Part shown: one piece after another, positions 43,506 to 53,191 of the stretch
How the letters are laid out: every line of letters starts with the position of its first letter
Numbering within the stretch: the first letter of the stretch is position 1
DNA from: Ixodes scapularis
Lineage: Eukaryota > Arthropoda > Arachnida > Ixodida > Ixodidae
Assembly (NCBI RefSeq): GCF_016920785.2
Contig: NW_024609884.1
Span: 78,334,311-78,398,310, forward strand
Reading direction: 5' to 3'
DNA: 64,000 nt
The notes under the pieces: generated by a model
Databases searched by the model: none
What the model was told of the DNA's origin: nothing
The model's input: only the letters and a program-made list of their open reading frames with translations
Translations under genes and position numbers: made by a program

Positions 43506-45650
43506 ATGCCGCTGTACGGGAGGCTCGAGCCGTTCGAGGGAGATGGGTCCGCCTCGCCTGTCTACGAAGAACAAGTCCACGTGTTCTTCCGGGCGAACGA
43601 CACGCCCGAGACCAAACAACGGGACATCTTCTTGGCCAGCTGCGGGACCCGCGTCTTCAGCCTCCTGCTCGACCTCCTCAAGCCGGCCACGCCGCACGTC
43701 AAAACGCTGCGTGAGCTGCTCGCTACGCTGCGCTCGCACTTCAGCCCGGCGCCGTCCACGCTGATGGAGCGGTTCCGCTTCAACAACCGGAGCCGCCGGG
43801 ACGGGGAGACCCTCGGGCAGTTTGTCGCTGCGCTACGAGGGTTAGCGAACACCTGCGCCTTCGGCGACCAGTTGGACTCGCTACTCCGGGACCGGTTCGT
43901 CTGCGGCATCAACCACCCCGCCATGCAGACGCGACTCCTGGAGCTCCCCGACCCCTCGCTGGACGACGCGGTGAAGACAGCGCAGGCGATGGAAGCAGCA
44001 GCTAAGGACGCCAGCGAGATAGCGCGTGCGGCCGGCTCACCGTCGACGGAAGCAGCGGAAGCGGCGGTAAACAAGATGGCGACAAGGAGCGGTGCCTGCA
44101 GCCGCTGCGGTGCTGCCCACTTCCCCTCACAGTGCCAGTTCGTCCAAGAACAATGCTTTACGTGCGGGAGAACTGGGCACCTCGCACGTGTCTGCCGAGG
44201 TGGGAGGACGAGCGGCGGCCAGCAGCAGCAGCAGCAGCCTGTTTCAAGCCCGGGTTCCAGCCAAGCCCGCGGCCAGGGTGGCCGTCGCAAGAGAACGCGG
44301 CGGGGAGGAGCGGCACCAGGTCCGGGTACCTCCTCAGCCAGGGTCCACGTCGTGGCCGAGGAACCGCAGATTTTCGACGTGTGGCACACCAATAAACTTT
44401 CATCGTCTGTGCCACCTTACTTGGTGTCTGTCGAAATCTGCGGCCACCCTATCACCATGGAGCTGGACACAGGGGCCAGCGTGTCGGTCATGCCCGGGAA
44501 ACTGTTCAAGCGGACCTTCCCTGGCGTGTCCATCGAGGCGTCGGACGTCATGCTGCGCAGCTACTCCGGGCAGCTTTCCCAGGTCCAGGGTCAGGCCCAA
44601 GTCAGCGTTCGCCTTGGCGACAGGGAGGCAATCCTTCCCCTTTACTTAACCAAGGGGTCGTCGCCGACGCTGCTGGGTCGGAACTGGATTCACTCGCTGG
44701 GTGTTCGGCTGCCGGAGTACCAACAAGCTGCGCTGCACGTGGTGAAGGACGTCCCGAGCCTCCTGACCGACTTCCAGTCCCTGTTCCAGCCGGGGGTGGG
44801 CACCTTCGCCGGCACGACGGTCGGCATCCACGTACCCGAGGAAGCCCGGCCTCGGTTCTTCAAGCCGCGTCCGCTGCCGTTCGCCCTGAAGGACGGGGTC
44901 ACCCAGGAGCTGCAACGGCTGCAGCGAGAAGGTATCCTGGTGCCCGTGAAGACCTCCGAGTGGGCTGCACCGATTGTTCCAGTCCTCAAGCGAGACGGCC
45001 GCGTCAGGACCTGCGGGGACTTCAAGGTCACCATCAACCCCGTTGCTACCGTCAAGAAGTACCCGCTGCCTCGGGTAGAAGATCTCTGGTCGGCTCTGTC
45101 CGGGGGACAGAAGTTCTCCAAGCTCGACCTTCGAGATGCCTACCAGCAGCTGGTGCTCCAGGATGCCGCCCTGAAGTATGTCACCATTTCAACAACCATG
45201 GGACTCTTCCAGTACACACGCCTACCGTTCGGCGTGACCTCAGCCCCAGCCATCTTCCAGAGGGAGATGGATAACCTCTTCAGGGGCATGAGGCACGTGG
45301 CGGTGTACTTGGACGACATCCTGGTTACCAGTACCGACGACGGGGACCACCTGCAGAACCTGCGCAAAGTCCTGACACGACTACAGGACGCCGGTCTCAA
45401 GCTGAGGCTGGACAAGTGCGTGTTCCTGACCCCCAGCGTGGAGTGCCTGGGACACATAATCTTCCAGGCTGGCCTGGCCCCGGCTCCCCGCAAGATTGAG
45501 GCCGTGCTCAAGGCGCCGAAGCCCAAGAGCAAGAAGGAGCTTCAGAGCTACCTCGGCCTCGTCAACTTCTACAGGAGGTTCCTGCCCAACCTGTCAAAGC
45601 ATCTGGAGCCGCTGCATCGCCTGCTTCGTGATGAGCAGCAGTGGGCCTAG
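43506..45650 (+). pseudogene. Gag-Pol first part (Gag, protease, RT), ends at premature TAG
   Basis: The first in-frame ATG after the primer site is at 43506 (MPLYGRLEPFEGDG); the frame is open from 43425. Gag residues 1-190 are the capsid-like region. Zinc knuckles follow at about residues 198-230: CSRCGAAHFPSQC (C-x2-C-x3-H-x4-C) and CFTCGRTGHLARVC (C-x2-C-x4-H-x4-C). The protease has ELDTGASVSVMP near residue 320, and the RT has YLDDILVTSTDD with YLDD codons at 45306-45317. The last RT block FYRRFLPNLSKHLEPLHRLL runs into TAG at 45648-45650, where tryptophan-alanine is followed by a stop and then lysines in frame. That stop separates RT from RNase H and kills the polyprotein unless it is read through. 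No Gag/Pol frameshift site is needed, since both lie in one frame. Confidence 0.9.
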
Positions 45651-46001
45651 AAGAAGGAGCAGGACTTGGCCTTCCAGCACAGCAAAGAGTTGGTCGTTGA
45701 GGCTCCAGTGCTGGTGCACTTCGACCCGGCCAAGCCTGTAGTCCTCACTGTGGATGCGTCGCCGTACGGGGTAGGAGCCGTCCTGTCGCACCGGGGTCAG
45801 GATGGTCAGGAACGCCCTGTGGCGTTTGCTTCTCGTCGACTTCATGCGGCGGAGCAACGCTACAGCCAGCTCGACAAGGAAGGCTTGGCCCTCGTGTTCG
45901 GGGTCCAGCGCGTCCACCAATACCTGTAAGGCCGGAAATTCGAGGCGGTCACGGACCAGAAGCCGCTGCTGGGGCTGCTGGGGCCTGAAAAGCAGTCTTA
46001 G
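45651..46001 (+). pseudogene. RNase H segment with TAA and TAG stops
   Basis: In the same frame as the upstream Gag-Pol, the sequence encodes VVLTVDASPYGVGAVLSHRG and EQRYSQLDKEGLALVFGVQR, the RNase H aspartate and glutamate regions. A TAA at 45927-45929 interrupts it, then KFEAVTDQKPLLGLLG is readable before a TAG at 45999-46001. The following integrase is in a different frame, so a one-base change lies near 45990-46000. Confidence 0.88.
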
Positions 46002-46926
46002 TGCAAGCATCGCCTCGGGTGGTACGCTGGGCCTTGACGCTGGCGGCCTACAGTTACAAGCTGGTCTACCGCCCTGGGAAGGACCTGGGACCTGCCGACG
46101 CCCTGAGCCGCCTGCCCCTGCCGGAGGTGCCTGCTGCCGTTCCAGAGCCAGCTGACGTGTTCCTGCTGGAGCGGGCCTACCCGGGGGTGCTCACCAGGAC
46201 TGCGGTCCTGGTGAGACAGGACCCGGTCCTGTCTCTGGTGGTCAAGGCGGTTTCCCGAGGGGAGGAGCTGCGTCACCAGGCGTACAGCCACAAGACCGCC
46301 GAGCTGAGCTTGGAGCAGGGCTGCCTGCTGTGGGGTTCCAGGGTGGTGATTCCACAAAGTCTCCGGGCCAAGGTCCTGCAGTTGCTGCATGCGGGGCATC
46401 CTGGCGTAGAAAAGACCAAGATGGAGGCACGGTCGCACGTTTGCTGGCCTGGCTTGGACCAGGACATCGTGCACCAGGTGCAAGGCTGCGAGGTCTGCCA
46501 GGAAAACCAGCGAGCCTCGCGCCACGTGGAGATCACCCCCTGGCCGTTCCCACAGAGGCCCTGGTCCCGCCTGCACGTGGATTATGCGGGACCCTTCAAG
46601 GGCCACTACTTCCTGGTGGTAGTGGACGCCTTCTCCAAGTGGGTTGAGGCACTGCCAGTCACCAGTCCATCGGCAAGCGCGGCCGTTGCGGCGCTGCGGC
46701 AACTCTTCGCGGCGCAGGGATTGCCGGATATTATTGTATCCGACAATGGTCCCGCTTTTGCCAGCGCCGAGTACCTGGACTGGCTGCAGAGGAATGGAAT
46801 CCGCCGGATGCTGGTTCCGCCTTACCACCCCGCTTCCAATGGTGCAGCAAAGCGGGTGGTACAGACCCTCAAGAACAAGCTGAAGAAGAGCCAGCCCGGG
46901 GATTTCCGGACGCAGGTGGCCCGGTA
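46001..46926 (+). pseudogene. integrase segment with catalytic Glu replaced by Lys
   Basis: The frame gives an H-H-C-C zinc domain (LHAGHPGVEKTKMEA ... CEVCQENQ), the core with LHVDYAGPF (first Asp) and IIVSDNGPAFASAEYL (second Asp), then YHPASNGAAKRVVQT. In Ty3/gypsy integrases the residue before R in this last block is the catalytic glutamate. Here the codon at 46850-46852 is AAG (Lys), one G-to-A step from GAG. The frame is lost again near 46918-46927, where the adjacent frame continues LFQYRTTPHEVTG. Confidence 0.88.
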
Positions 46927-47460
46927 CTGTTCCAGTACCGGACCACACCCCATGAGGTCACTGGCTGTGCCCCCTGCGAGCTTCTGCTGGGCCGGATGGT
47001 CAAGACCCCCCTGGACGTCTTGCATCCAAACCTCCGGTCCACGGCGCTCCTGAAGCAGCTGAAGCAGAAGCTGGCTGCTGACCGAGGGTGCCGTCCCGGG
47101 CCTTTGCCGGAGCCGGGAGCGTCGGTCTACGCCAGGAACTTCCATCCTGGCCCACCCTGGTCTGCCGGACATGTGATTTCACCAGCGAGTGCGTCGTCGC
47201 TGCTTGTCCGCCTGCCCGACGGGACCACCTGGCACCGGCACGCCGACCATGTCAGGCCTCGCTCCGGGACCTGGCTTGCACCCTCGGCCGTCGCTTCGGA
47301 GGACCAGCCCGCAGGGGGACCAACGACAGCACCAGTTGCGGCCGGTGGAGCGCCAACCATCACGGAGGCGACAGGCGTTGCCACACCTGGCCCATCGACT
47401 CCAGTGCCCAGGCGGAGTACGTGGCAGCAAAGCCCACCTGACCGTTACTCGCCGGGGTAA
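46927..47460 (+). pseudogene. integrase C-terminal segment
   Basis: In a third frame the integrase continues LFQYRTTPHEVTGCAPCELL, then MVKTPLDVLHPN and a GASVYARNFHPGPPWSAG block, to a stop at 47458-47460. The G-x-x-V/L-x-x-R-N-F pattern corresponds to the basic C-terminal module of this lineage. No chromodomain is seen. The frame agrees with an ancestral single polyprotein, so only one-base shifts separate the segments. Confidence 0.85.
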
Positions 47461-47559
47461 CCTTCGCCATCGACCGGCCAGGACTTTGCACGACCAGACC
47501 CCGAGTTGGTGTCGGCTGTGCGCGTTGTGTATTTAGTTATTTTGTTTTCAGGACAAACA

Positions 47560-47574
47560 AACTGGGGGGAGGAG
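47560..47574 (+). other. polypurine tract
   Basis: AACTGGGGGGAGGAG directly precedes the 3' LTR start TGTAAC at 47575, as required for plus-strand priming. Confidence 0.8.
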
Positions 47575-47779
47575 TGTAACAAGTATGTAGCGCCCCCTCC
47601 AGTCCGCCCGTCTGTGGCCGCCAGGCTCGGCGGGCAACATTGGTCACCGCACCAATAAACGCTGTTGAGCGCACAACGCTCCGGTCAGTCATCGTTCACC
47701 CGCACAACCAGGCTGCGTGTCGTCTCTACTCGGCGGGTGCTTCGGCTCCCTTCGTCCACGTTCTAGAAAGATCGTGATA
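47575..47779 (+). repeat. 3' LTR
   Basis: A 205-bp copy of the 5' LTR with eight substitutions by my count. One changes the terminal CA to TA. Its AATAAA is at 47653-47658. Confidence 0.93.
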
Positions 47780-47963
47780 GGCACTGATTGTTTATGTACT
47801 TTTTTGTGCTAATTTTGTGACTGTCGTGAACTAGAGCCTCGAAAGTGTTGTTCCAGGTGCCTTTATTGCGCTTAGTAGTTTCATCTTAGAACTTTTATAG
47901 GATATCTAGTTATGCCATTGATTTTTATGCCATTTTGTTTATGACAGCCACAATAAAACATCG
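47780..47963 (+). other. possible 3' end of the host transcript
   Basis: AATAAA at 47952-47957 on the plus strand follows the gypsy insertion. If the 42.2-kb exon is real, its 3' UTR would run from 42475, be interrupted by the retrotransposon, and could end near 47970. This is inference; earlier AATAAA signals in the LTRs would compete. Confidence 0.3.
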
Positions 47964-48039
47964 TCATTTACTTTCAGAACTAGGCCGTCTTCAGCTATTA
48001 TAAGGCCCACCCCTGAAGCATGCACTATCACAAGCACAA

Positions 48040-48577
48040 AGGGCCATAGTACTTTTCTTTAGGGGGTAAAAGTGATTCCATCAAGTGTACATTTAACCTG
48101 TAATAAGTAGTGACCTGCACCAGTTGGTTGCTGTTATACATGATGGGGAAAACAGCTCAGAAAGCGCGGACTACGAAGAACAAACACGACAGGACAGCAC
48201 TGTCCTGTCGTGTTTGTTTTTCGTAGTCCGCGTTTTCTGAGCTGTTTTCCTCGTCGTGTACATTTAACCCCAAAGTGGATCATAGTACCCTCCAAAAGGA
48301 GGTAAAAGCAGTGCCCTCAATTATGTCGTCTCAGCTCTCAAAAGGGTTAAAGTTCCCCTCTAAAGGAGGTAAAGGCTGACCCTGAAAGGATGCACTTTTA
48401 ACTCCAAAAGGAACTAAGGTTACCTCCAAAAGGAGGCAATGTTGCACCCTAACAAAGGGGGTAAGTTTGCACCCTCGTTGCAGGGGGTAACGTTACCTCC
48501 AAAAGCGGTTGCCCGGTGTGCAAGTCGATTACCCCCTTAAGGAGGGTACTACAATACCCTTTTTTTAAGAGTGTAGT
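48040..48577. mobile_element. MITE made of AAAGGAGGTAA-type repeats
   Basis: The right end, reverse-complemented, reads ACACTCTTAAAAAAAGGGTA and continues with a GTAGTACCCTCCTTAAGGGG block. Inside, units such as CCTCCAAAAGGAGG and GGGGGTAA recur many times. The left end near 48040 has CTTTAGGGGGTAAAAG. The hairpin at 48137-48260 seems inserted, since GTGTACATTTAACC occurs on both sides of it (48083 and 48255). No coding capacity. Confidence 0.55.
48137..48260. repeat. 124-bp near-perfect palindrome
   Basis: Arms of about 60 bp pair with only a few mismatches; landmarks are AACAGCTCAGAAA, CGCGGACTACGAAGAA and CAAACACGACAGGACAG. The loop is two bases (CA). Almost no spacer and high arm identity suggest a young foldback insertion. 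Confidence 0.85.
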
Positions 48578-48964
48578 TTATTTTTGCAAAAAGCAACAAC
48601 CTTGTAAATATATATATATATATTTTTTTTTTTTTTGGTGGGACACTTTGTATTTGTGTAAAAAGTTGCAATACAGTTCCTAGATAGATCCTCTTACAGT
48701 ACACATATGTTTCATATCGGGAGCACTTTCATGATCGTACGTGGTCTGGAAAGAGGAAATGATCGAAAGAATGCAGATGAATGAACAGTATACTTGATCG
48801 AATGAATCAAAGTTTACGAAGCCACTGAAAGACAAAATTTTTGACGGAGCCGAGATTTGTTTTTCGGCGGCTTCCTATACTCTGATTTATTCGATAAAGT
48901 GCGGTTCATTCATCTCCATTTTTTCGATTACTTTTCATATGTTGTGTGCATGTTTTTATAGTCG

Positions 48965-49012
48965 GAAGTCAGCCTCAGGGGCGTCTGGTATCTCAGCCGT
49001 AGATGAGGAATT
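48965..49012 (-). mobile_element. SINE 3' fragment
   Basis: GGGGCGTCTGGTATCTCAGC and CGTAGATGAGG resemble GGGCGTCTCGTGTCTGAG and TGTAGATGTTT of the SINE at 61490-61735. Only about 45 bp is recognisable. Confidence 0.35.
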
Positions 49013-49112
49013 TACGAATTACTTGACACAGAATAAAACATCGACGTCGGGGACGGAAACAGGACTGCTTTCATTGAGCAACAACAGAGAATGGCACGAA
49101 ATATAAAAACCG

Positions 49113-49156
49113 CCCCCCCCCCCCCCCCAAAAAAAAAAAAAAAAAAAAAAAAAAAA
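49113..49156 (+). repeat. C16-A28 homopolymer pair
   Basis: A run of 16 C is followed directly by 28 A. The A run could be the tail of a retrotransposed sequence and the C run a separate expansion. Run lengths may be unreliable. Confidence 0.85.
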
Positions 49157-50594
49157 GGTTTGAACTTTTTTTGTGGAAAGGAGGCTGTTAAGAAGCGGAA
49201 ACCCAAGCTCCTTGCCAAACTTCAGTTGGGCAGGAAGACCCGTTGACCGATCAGATGTTGTTCGAGCAGCCGAAGCCATATTTAGAAGTTTCGCTTCCCA
49301 TTCCTTGTGCCGCTCAGTGTAAACAACACCAATAAAAATAATTGGCAGAGACTTTTACCTCCAAAGTACCATGTAACACGGAATGCCATATTTAAGGAGC
49401 GATCGCTTTAATTTGTTGAGAAGATATTAAACAGCCGTTTCGGGGGTAAGAAGCCTATATTTTTATCAATTTCCCCGCTAACTTTATCTGAGAAACTGAA
49501 CAGGTGCGTAGGTCAGTGACGTCAGTTTCTCTGAAAACTTTTACGGGGAAACTGAATTTTTTTATAGGTCACGCGACGTAAATTTTGGCGCTTAATAAGT
49601 GCACGAACGGACGAACACATTTTTAAGATTAAGGCAAAAGTTTTAAATTAAAAAAAAAAAAAAACAGTTCATGCATATAAAAGAAAAGAAAAAAAGGCTA
49701 TGAAAGGTATGCGAATTTCGTTTCAACTTTTAATCACTGTAGATTATCGTGAACTGTCAATATTCCGAGATATTCGTCTCCAAATTTGCCACTCAATACG
49801 GCCAATTACGCAATCAAAACGGCGAAGGTCGGCGCAAGACTTCTCCCGGTGTGATGCAAGTCATTACGTGCGACATTTTCTTTTCGGTAGTCTTGAGCAA
49901 GAGAGAAACTGTTATCAGCTATGCCTCTTTATCATACGGAATGCCATACGCATACGACCTGCGCCACACAGGGAAGGGCTTTCGCGCCGATCTTGGCGGT
50001 TTTGAATCAGTACTTGGCCAGATTGACTGGCAGGTTTGGAGAAGGAGATCTCGGAATTTTGAGAATTCTACCAAAAAATAAGGCCGCCTTGAATTTTTTA
50101 ATATAAACAGATCCTCTAAGTGCAGTGATTAAAAGGTCAATTAGTGAATGCTAGTTCATTGGGAGATTGACGACTAAGTTTATCCTTGCAATTAGTGTCC
50201 GCCTAGCTAGTAGCATAACCTATACTACTTAGAGTGATATAGGAACAAAAAGAAGTTTCGCAAACCACTTATAGCTTCTTTTTCGTTTTTTTTTTTTGGT
50301 TAAGACTTAGTTAAGAACTTTTGGCATAAGAAGTGTATACAGCAATGTATGTAAGTTTTATATGAAATTCGCCAACACTGGGAATTGTTCGGTGTACGTA
50401 AGGAAATGCTCGGCGCACCTTTAAAATGGAAGATTATCCGTGTGTTCTAGAGAGAGGTTTCGTTTTACGTTCAAAACTGTAACGCGCGCTGAAAAAGAAA
50501 AAAAAAAGGCGCCCCGTTATATTGTGGGCTGTGCGGGATAGAAAAGAAAGCCTCCAAATGAAGAAGAGAGAGAGAGCAGCCCCTATTTTCAGGG
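49157..50594. other. gene-free AT-rich stretch
   Basis: Overlapping frames of 60-110 codons at 49700-50106 have no recognised domain. A T run lies at 50287-50297. No repeats shared with the rest of the window were noticed. Confidence 0.4.
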
Positions 50595-51560
50595 GTGGGG
50601 AGTCGTCGGGGGATATCAATATCTGGCAGCGAGGGTCCAAATGAAGTTTCTCGGCGTCGCCCAGGTCGCGCGGACGATCGGAGCCTGCGCGCTTCTTTGT
50701 GCGCGCGCACTCGAGACCCTGGCTCGGCGCTATCGTGGCTTTTCCATCTCCCGGCGTCGCTGCAGCGGCGGCCCCGCGGGAGCCAATCCGGAGGCTGCCC
50801 AAGGTGCTGCCGTTTTTCAGGCCCGGGGAGCTATCGCCAAGATTGGCTCCGAGATTGGCGCCGGCGCAGGGTTCCACGCTGCCGCCTTTTGTGCCGTGCT
50901 CCGCGCGGCGCGGCGAGCGGCCGAGGAAATAGGGCCCGTGTAATGGCAGAGAAAATTGAAACCTTCTGGCGCGCTCAAAGGAGCCCTGGAGTGCGGCCAT
51001 CTATCACGGGCGCGCGGGGGAGGAGGCGATAGCGCTAACGAACGCCAATTGCAGGTGGGCCGCCGCCCGCGCGGTGGCGGCCACGTCGGCGGCCCGGAGG
51101 CGGCCCCCGCGATAAGGCGCGCTCCTCCTTATGGCAAAATCAATTGATTCCGTTGGCCATTGTCGGCGCCAGATCGAATTTCAATTTCCGGACGCACAAA
51201 GGACCGTGCGCCTCCGCCAACAGCGCGCCGTCCGCCGGGCGCGCTGCTTGACGGCCCGCCACAGCGGTCGTCGCACGTCGCGGACTCTTCGCCGAGCGCT
51301 CGCCGTCACGCTATGCGGTTCGACCCGAGTCGCTTTCAATCAAGGGCTTCCGCACGCAGCAATTAACCTAATGCGGCGGTCGAAGTCGCTCGATGCCGGC
51401 TCGTTGCGAAGCGGACCTGTAGCTACCGCGCGGGCTCCCGCGGCGCGGGCGGCCAGCTGCCGATGATGCAACGTCGGGCTCGCTGCGCTCTTGCGGTGGG
51501 AGGAGGGTCGCGCCGACGTCTAAATTAGCTGGGGGGGAACCTCGCGAGCACCGTAACTCA
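50595..51560. other. CpG-rich block with AT-rich islands (candidate regulatory or conserved non-coding DNA)
   Basis: Strongly GC- and CpG-rich, with overlapping open frames on all strands that reflect composition. A 100-codon ATG frame at 50641 (MKFLGVAQVARTIGACALLC) has a hydrophobic start but no family match I can name. AT-rich islands at about 51125-51195 (ATGGCAAAATCAATTGATTC, GAATTTCAATTTCC) and CGATA words (for example 51112) resemble the arrangement at 23.6-24.3 kb. It could be a CpG-rich promoter or enhancer of a nearby gene outside the recognised set. Confidence 0.35.
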
Positions 51561-52065
51561 GTCGGCCCGGAACAGCGGGAGGCGCGCGCTCGTCGTAAAC
51601 GCGCGCTCGCTACTTTGTCCGACCCGCAAATTTACGGTTATACAAAGGTGTGTCTTTATATTTTTTTTTTCGCCCCATTTACGAGCGCCACCTGGCTTGC
51701 CAGAGATGAACCCTTTGCGGCCGAACAGTCGACATCGTGCTGCGAGACTCCGAATGTTTCGGGGCTTTGGTGGAGGATGGTATTTTGACGAGGACGAGCG
51801 CGGAGCGCGCGCAGATGGTGACCGCCCTCCGTTCGTGTTTAGGACTGCGTTTCGTCTTGACGCAGATGCAACCGGTCGCGAGAAGGCGAGGGGAATTGTT
51901 GGAAATGAGAGAAGGCGGCGCACCCAAATGAGGGGTGGGCGTGCGTCCCAAGAAGGGACGATGAGCTCAGCGAGCGCTCACGCCTGCCACACTTCGTGTC
52001 GACGGCACGAGAGCATGCTTCGCATTATATTTGCTGCGCTGCTGGCGTTGCCGTCGCGGGGAATT
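51561..52065. other. gene-free stretch
   Basis: Two overlapping frames of 121 and 128 codons on opposite strands (51558-51923, 51697-52083) have no motif. No repeat was noticed. Confidence 0.35.
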
Positions 52066-52365
52066 GGTGGCCGAGTGGAATAGCGCACACTAGTGTCACT
52101 ATATTTATGTAGTGGCTCTATCGCACACCAGCTCCGACCACGTGGAGCGGAAGCTCGCGCTGCAGAACCCAGGGACCCTGGGTTCAATCCCCACCCCTGC
52201 ACGTTTCGATCTGGAGGAGCATCGTACCGGCGCGCGGTTCAGTATCACTATTGCGTGGCGTCCGTTGAAGACGCCAGGCTAGCGGTTGTACTGCACTGGC
52301 TAAATCGCTCATCTACAGCTGAGACACCAGGCGCCCACTGAGGCAGACTAACTTCCGGCTGTATA
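52066..52365 (+). mobile_element. tRNA-headed SINE, best-preserved copy
   Basis: The head GGTGGCCGAGTGGAATAGCG fits a tRNA A box, and GGGTTCAATCCCC at about 52180-52192 fits a B box, the intervening spacer being longer than in a tRNA. A body follows with GAGGAGCATCGTACCGG, CACTGGCTAAATCGCTCATC and GAGACACCAGGCGCCCACTG. Reverse-complement copies are at 61490-61735 and 32070-32285. Tick genomes contain abundant tRNA-derived SINEs (for example Ruka). I believe this belongs to that type, but it was not compared. Confidence 0.75.
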
Positions 52366-53191
52366 AACATGTACATACCAATTTGTTTATTTTTCGTCGT
52401 CGTTGTCGTCGTCGTAGTTGATTCGGCATTGCACTGCATTCGACATCAACGACAGAAAAGACGAGGGAAAGATCCGAACGAAAGCCATTCTCTCTGCCAA
52501 ACCGCCAAGCCAACCCTGCTCGCCGAAGGCCCTCGGAACGCTCGGATCCCCCAGCCCATGATACCGCAGCGCCGCCGCGTAACATCCGGGACCTTTCCAC
52601 GCTCGCCGCTTCTCAGCAATGCATGGCGCGCGTCGGCGCCTGATCTCACTACCCCTCCTCTAGTTCACTCTAGCTATGTCCTCTTCAGTTTTTTTTTTTT
52701 TTTCTTGCGAGGCGTTGAGAAGACGACTAGAGCACTTCCATCAACCGTGTCTTTTATCATAGCTCGGCTGAACGAATGGATGGTATTGATTATATACCCT
52801 TTGCATTGGGTGGAAGCTTGCCTCACCTATAGCCTAGAAACACTGACCGAAAGCCGAAAGAAATGCTATCGAATTTAAAACGCGCGAGGTACCGCCACTA
52901 TCAAACGCCTAAGCGAAGTGCCTGTCCTAATGTGGTCTACTCTTCTCAGCTTCGTTCAGGAGGGGGAAGGGCGAAAAGGGGCCATTGTGCGAATCAGATG
53001 AGTCCCAACGGCTCACCTCGTAGTACGCACCTATGGCATGTCTTAGTATCCATGATTATTACTAGCTGATTATAGCAATAGTCATGTACTCATAGTGGTC
53101 AAACGGTGTGTACTCTTGGGCTATTTTATACAAATTGTGCAGGAATAAAAAATGATGTATCAAGAACCTAAAAAATATATACACACACACA
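52366..53191. other. gene-free stretch
   Basis: A TCGTCG-rich short tract at 52393-52416 and a T run at 52689-52703. The 169-codon frame 52369-52878 has no recognised domain and overlaps the SINE tail. Confidence 0.4.

Larger units (their letters stand above)
43204..47779 (+). mobile_element. full-length Ty3/gypsy LTR retrotransposon, 4576 bp
   Basis: It has two 205-bp LTRs, a tRNA-Ser-like primer-binding site directly after the 5' LTR, Gag-Pol in one frame, and a polypurine tract before the 3' LTR. Flanking pentamers GACAC (43199-43203) and GGCAC (47780-47784) form a 5-bp duplication with one mismatch. The LTRs differ at 8 of 205 positions by my count, a fairly young but not fresh insertion. 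The coding region is strikingly GC-rich next to its AT-rich surroundings. The gene order PR-RT-RH-IN, one fused frame, two zinc knuckles and the serine primer are compatible with a Mag-like lineage. Confidence 0.93.

Noticed and set aside
43562..44392. 276-codon antisense frame
   Set aside because: It is a mirror of the GC-rich gag-protease gene on the other strand and has no motif of its own.
50434..51032. Overlapping frames of 145-188 codons on both strands
   Set aside because: The region is so CpG-rich that stop codons are rare in all frames. No motif or splice signal favours one.
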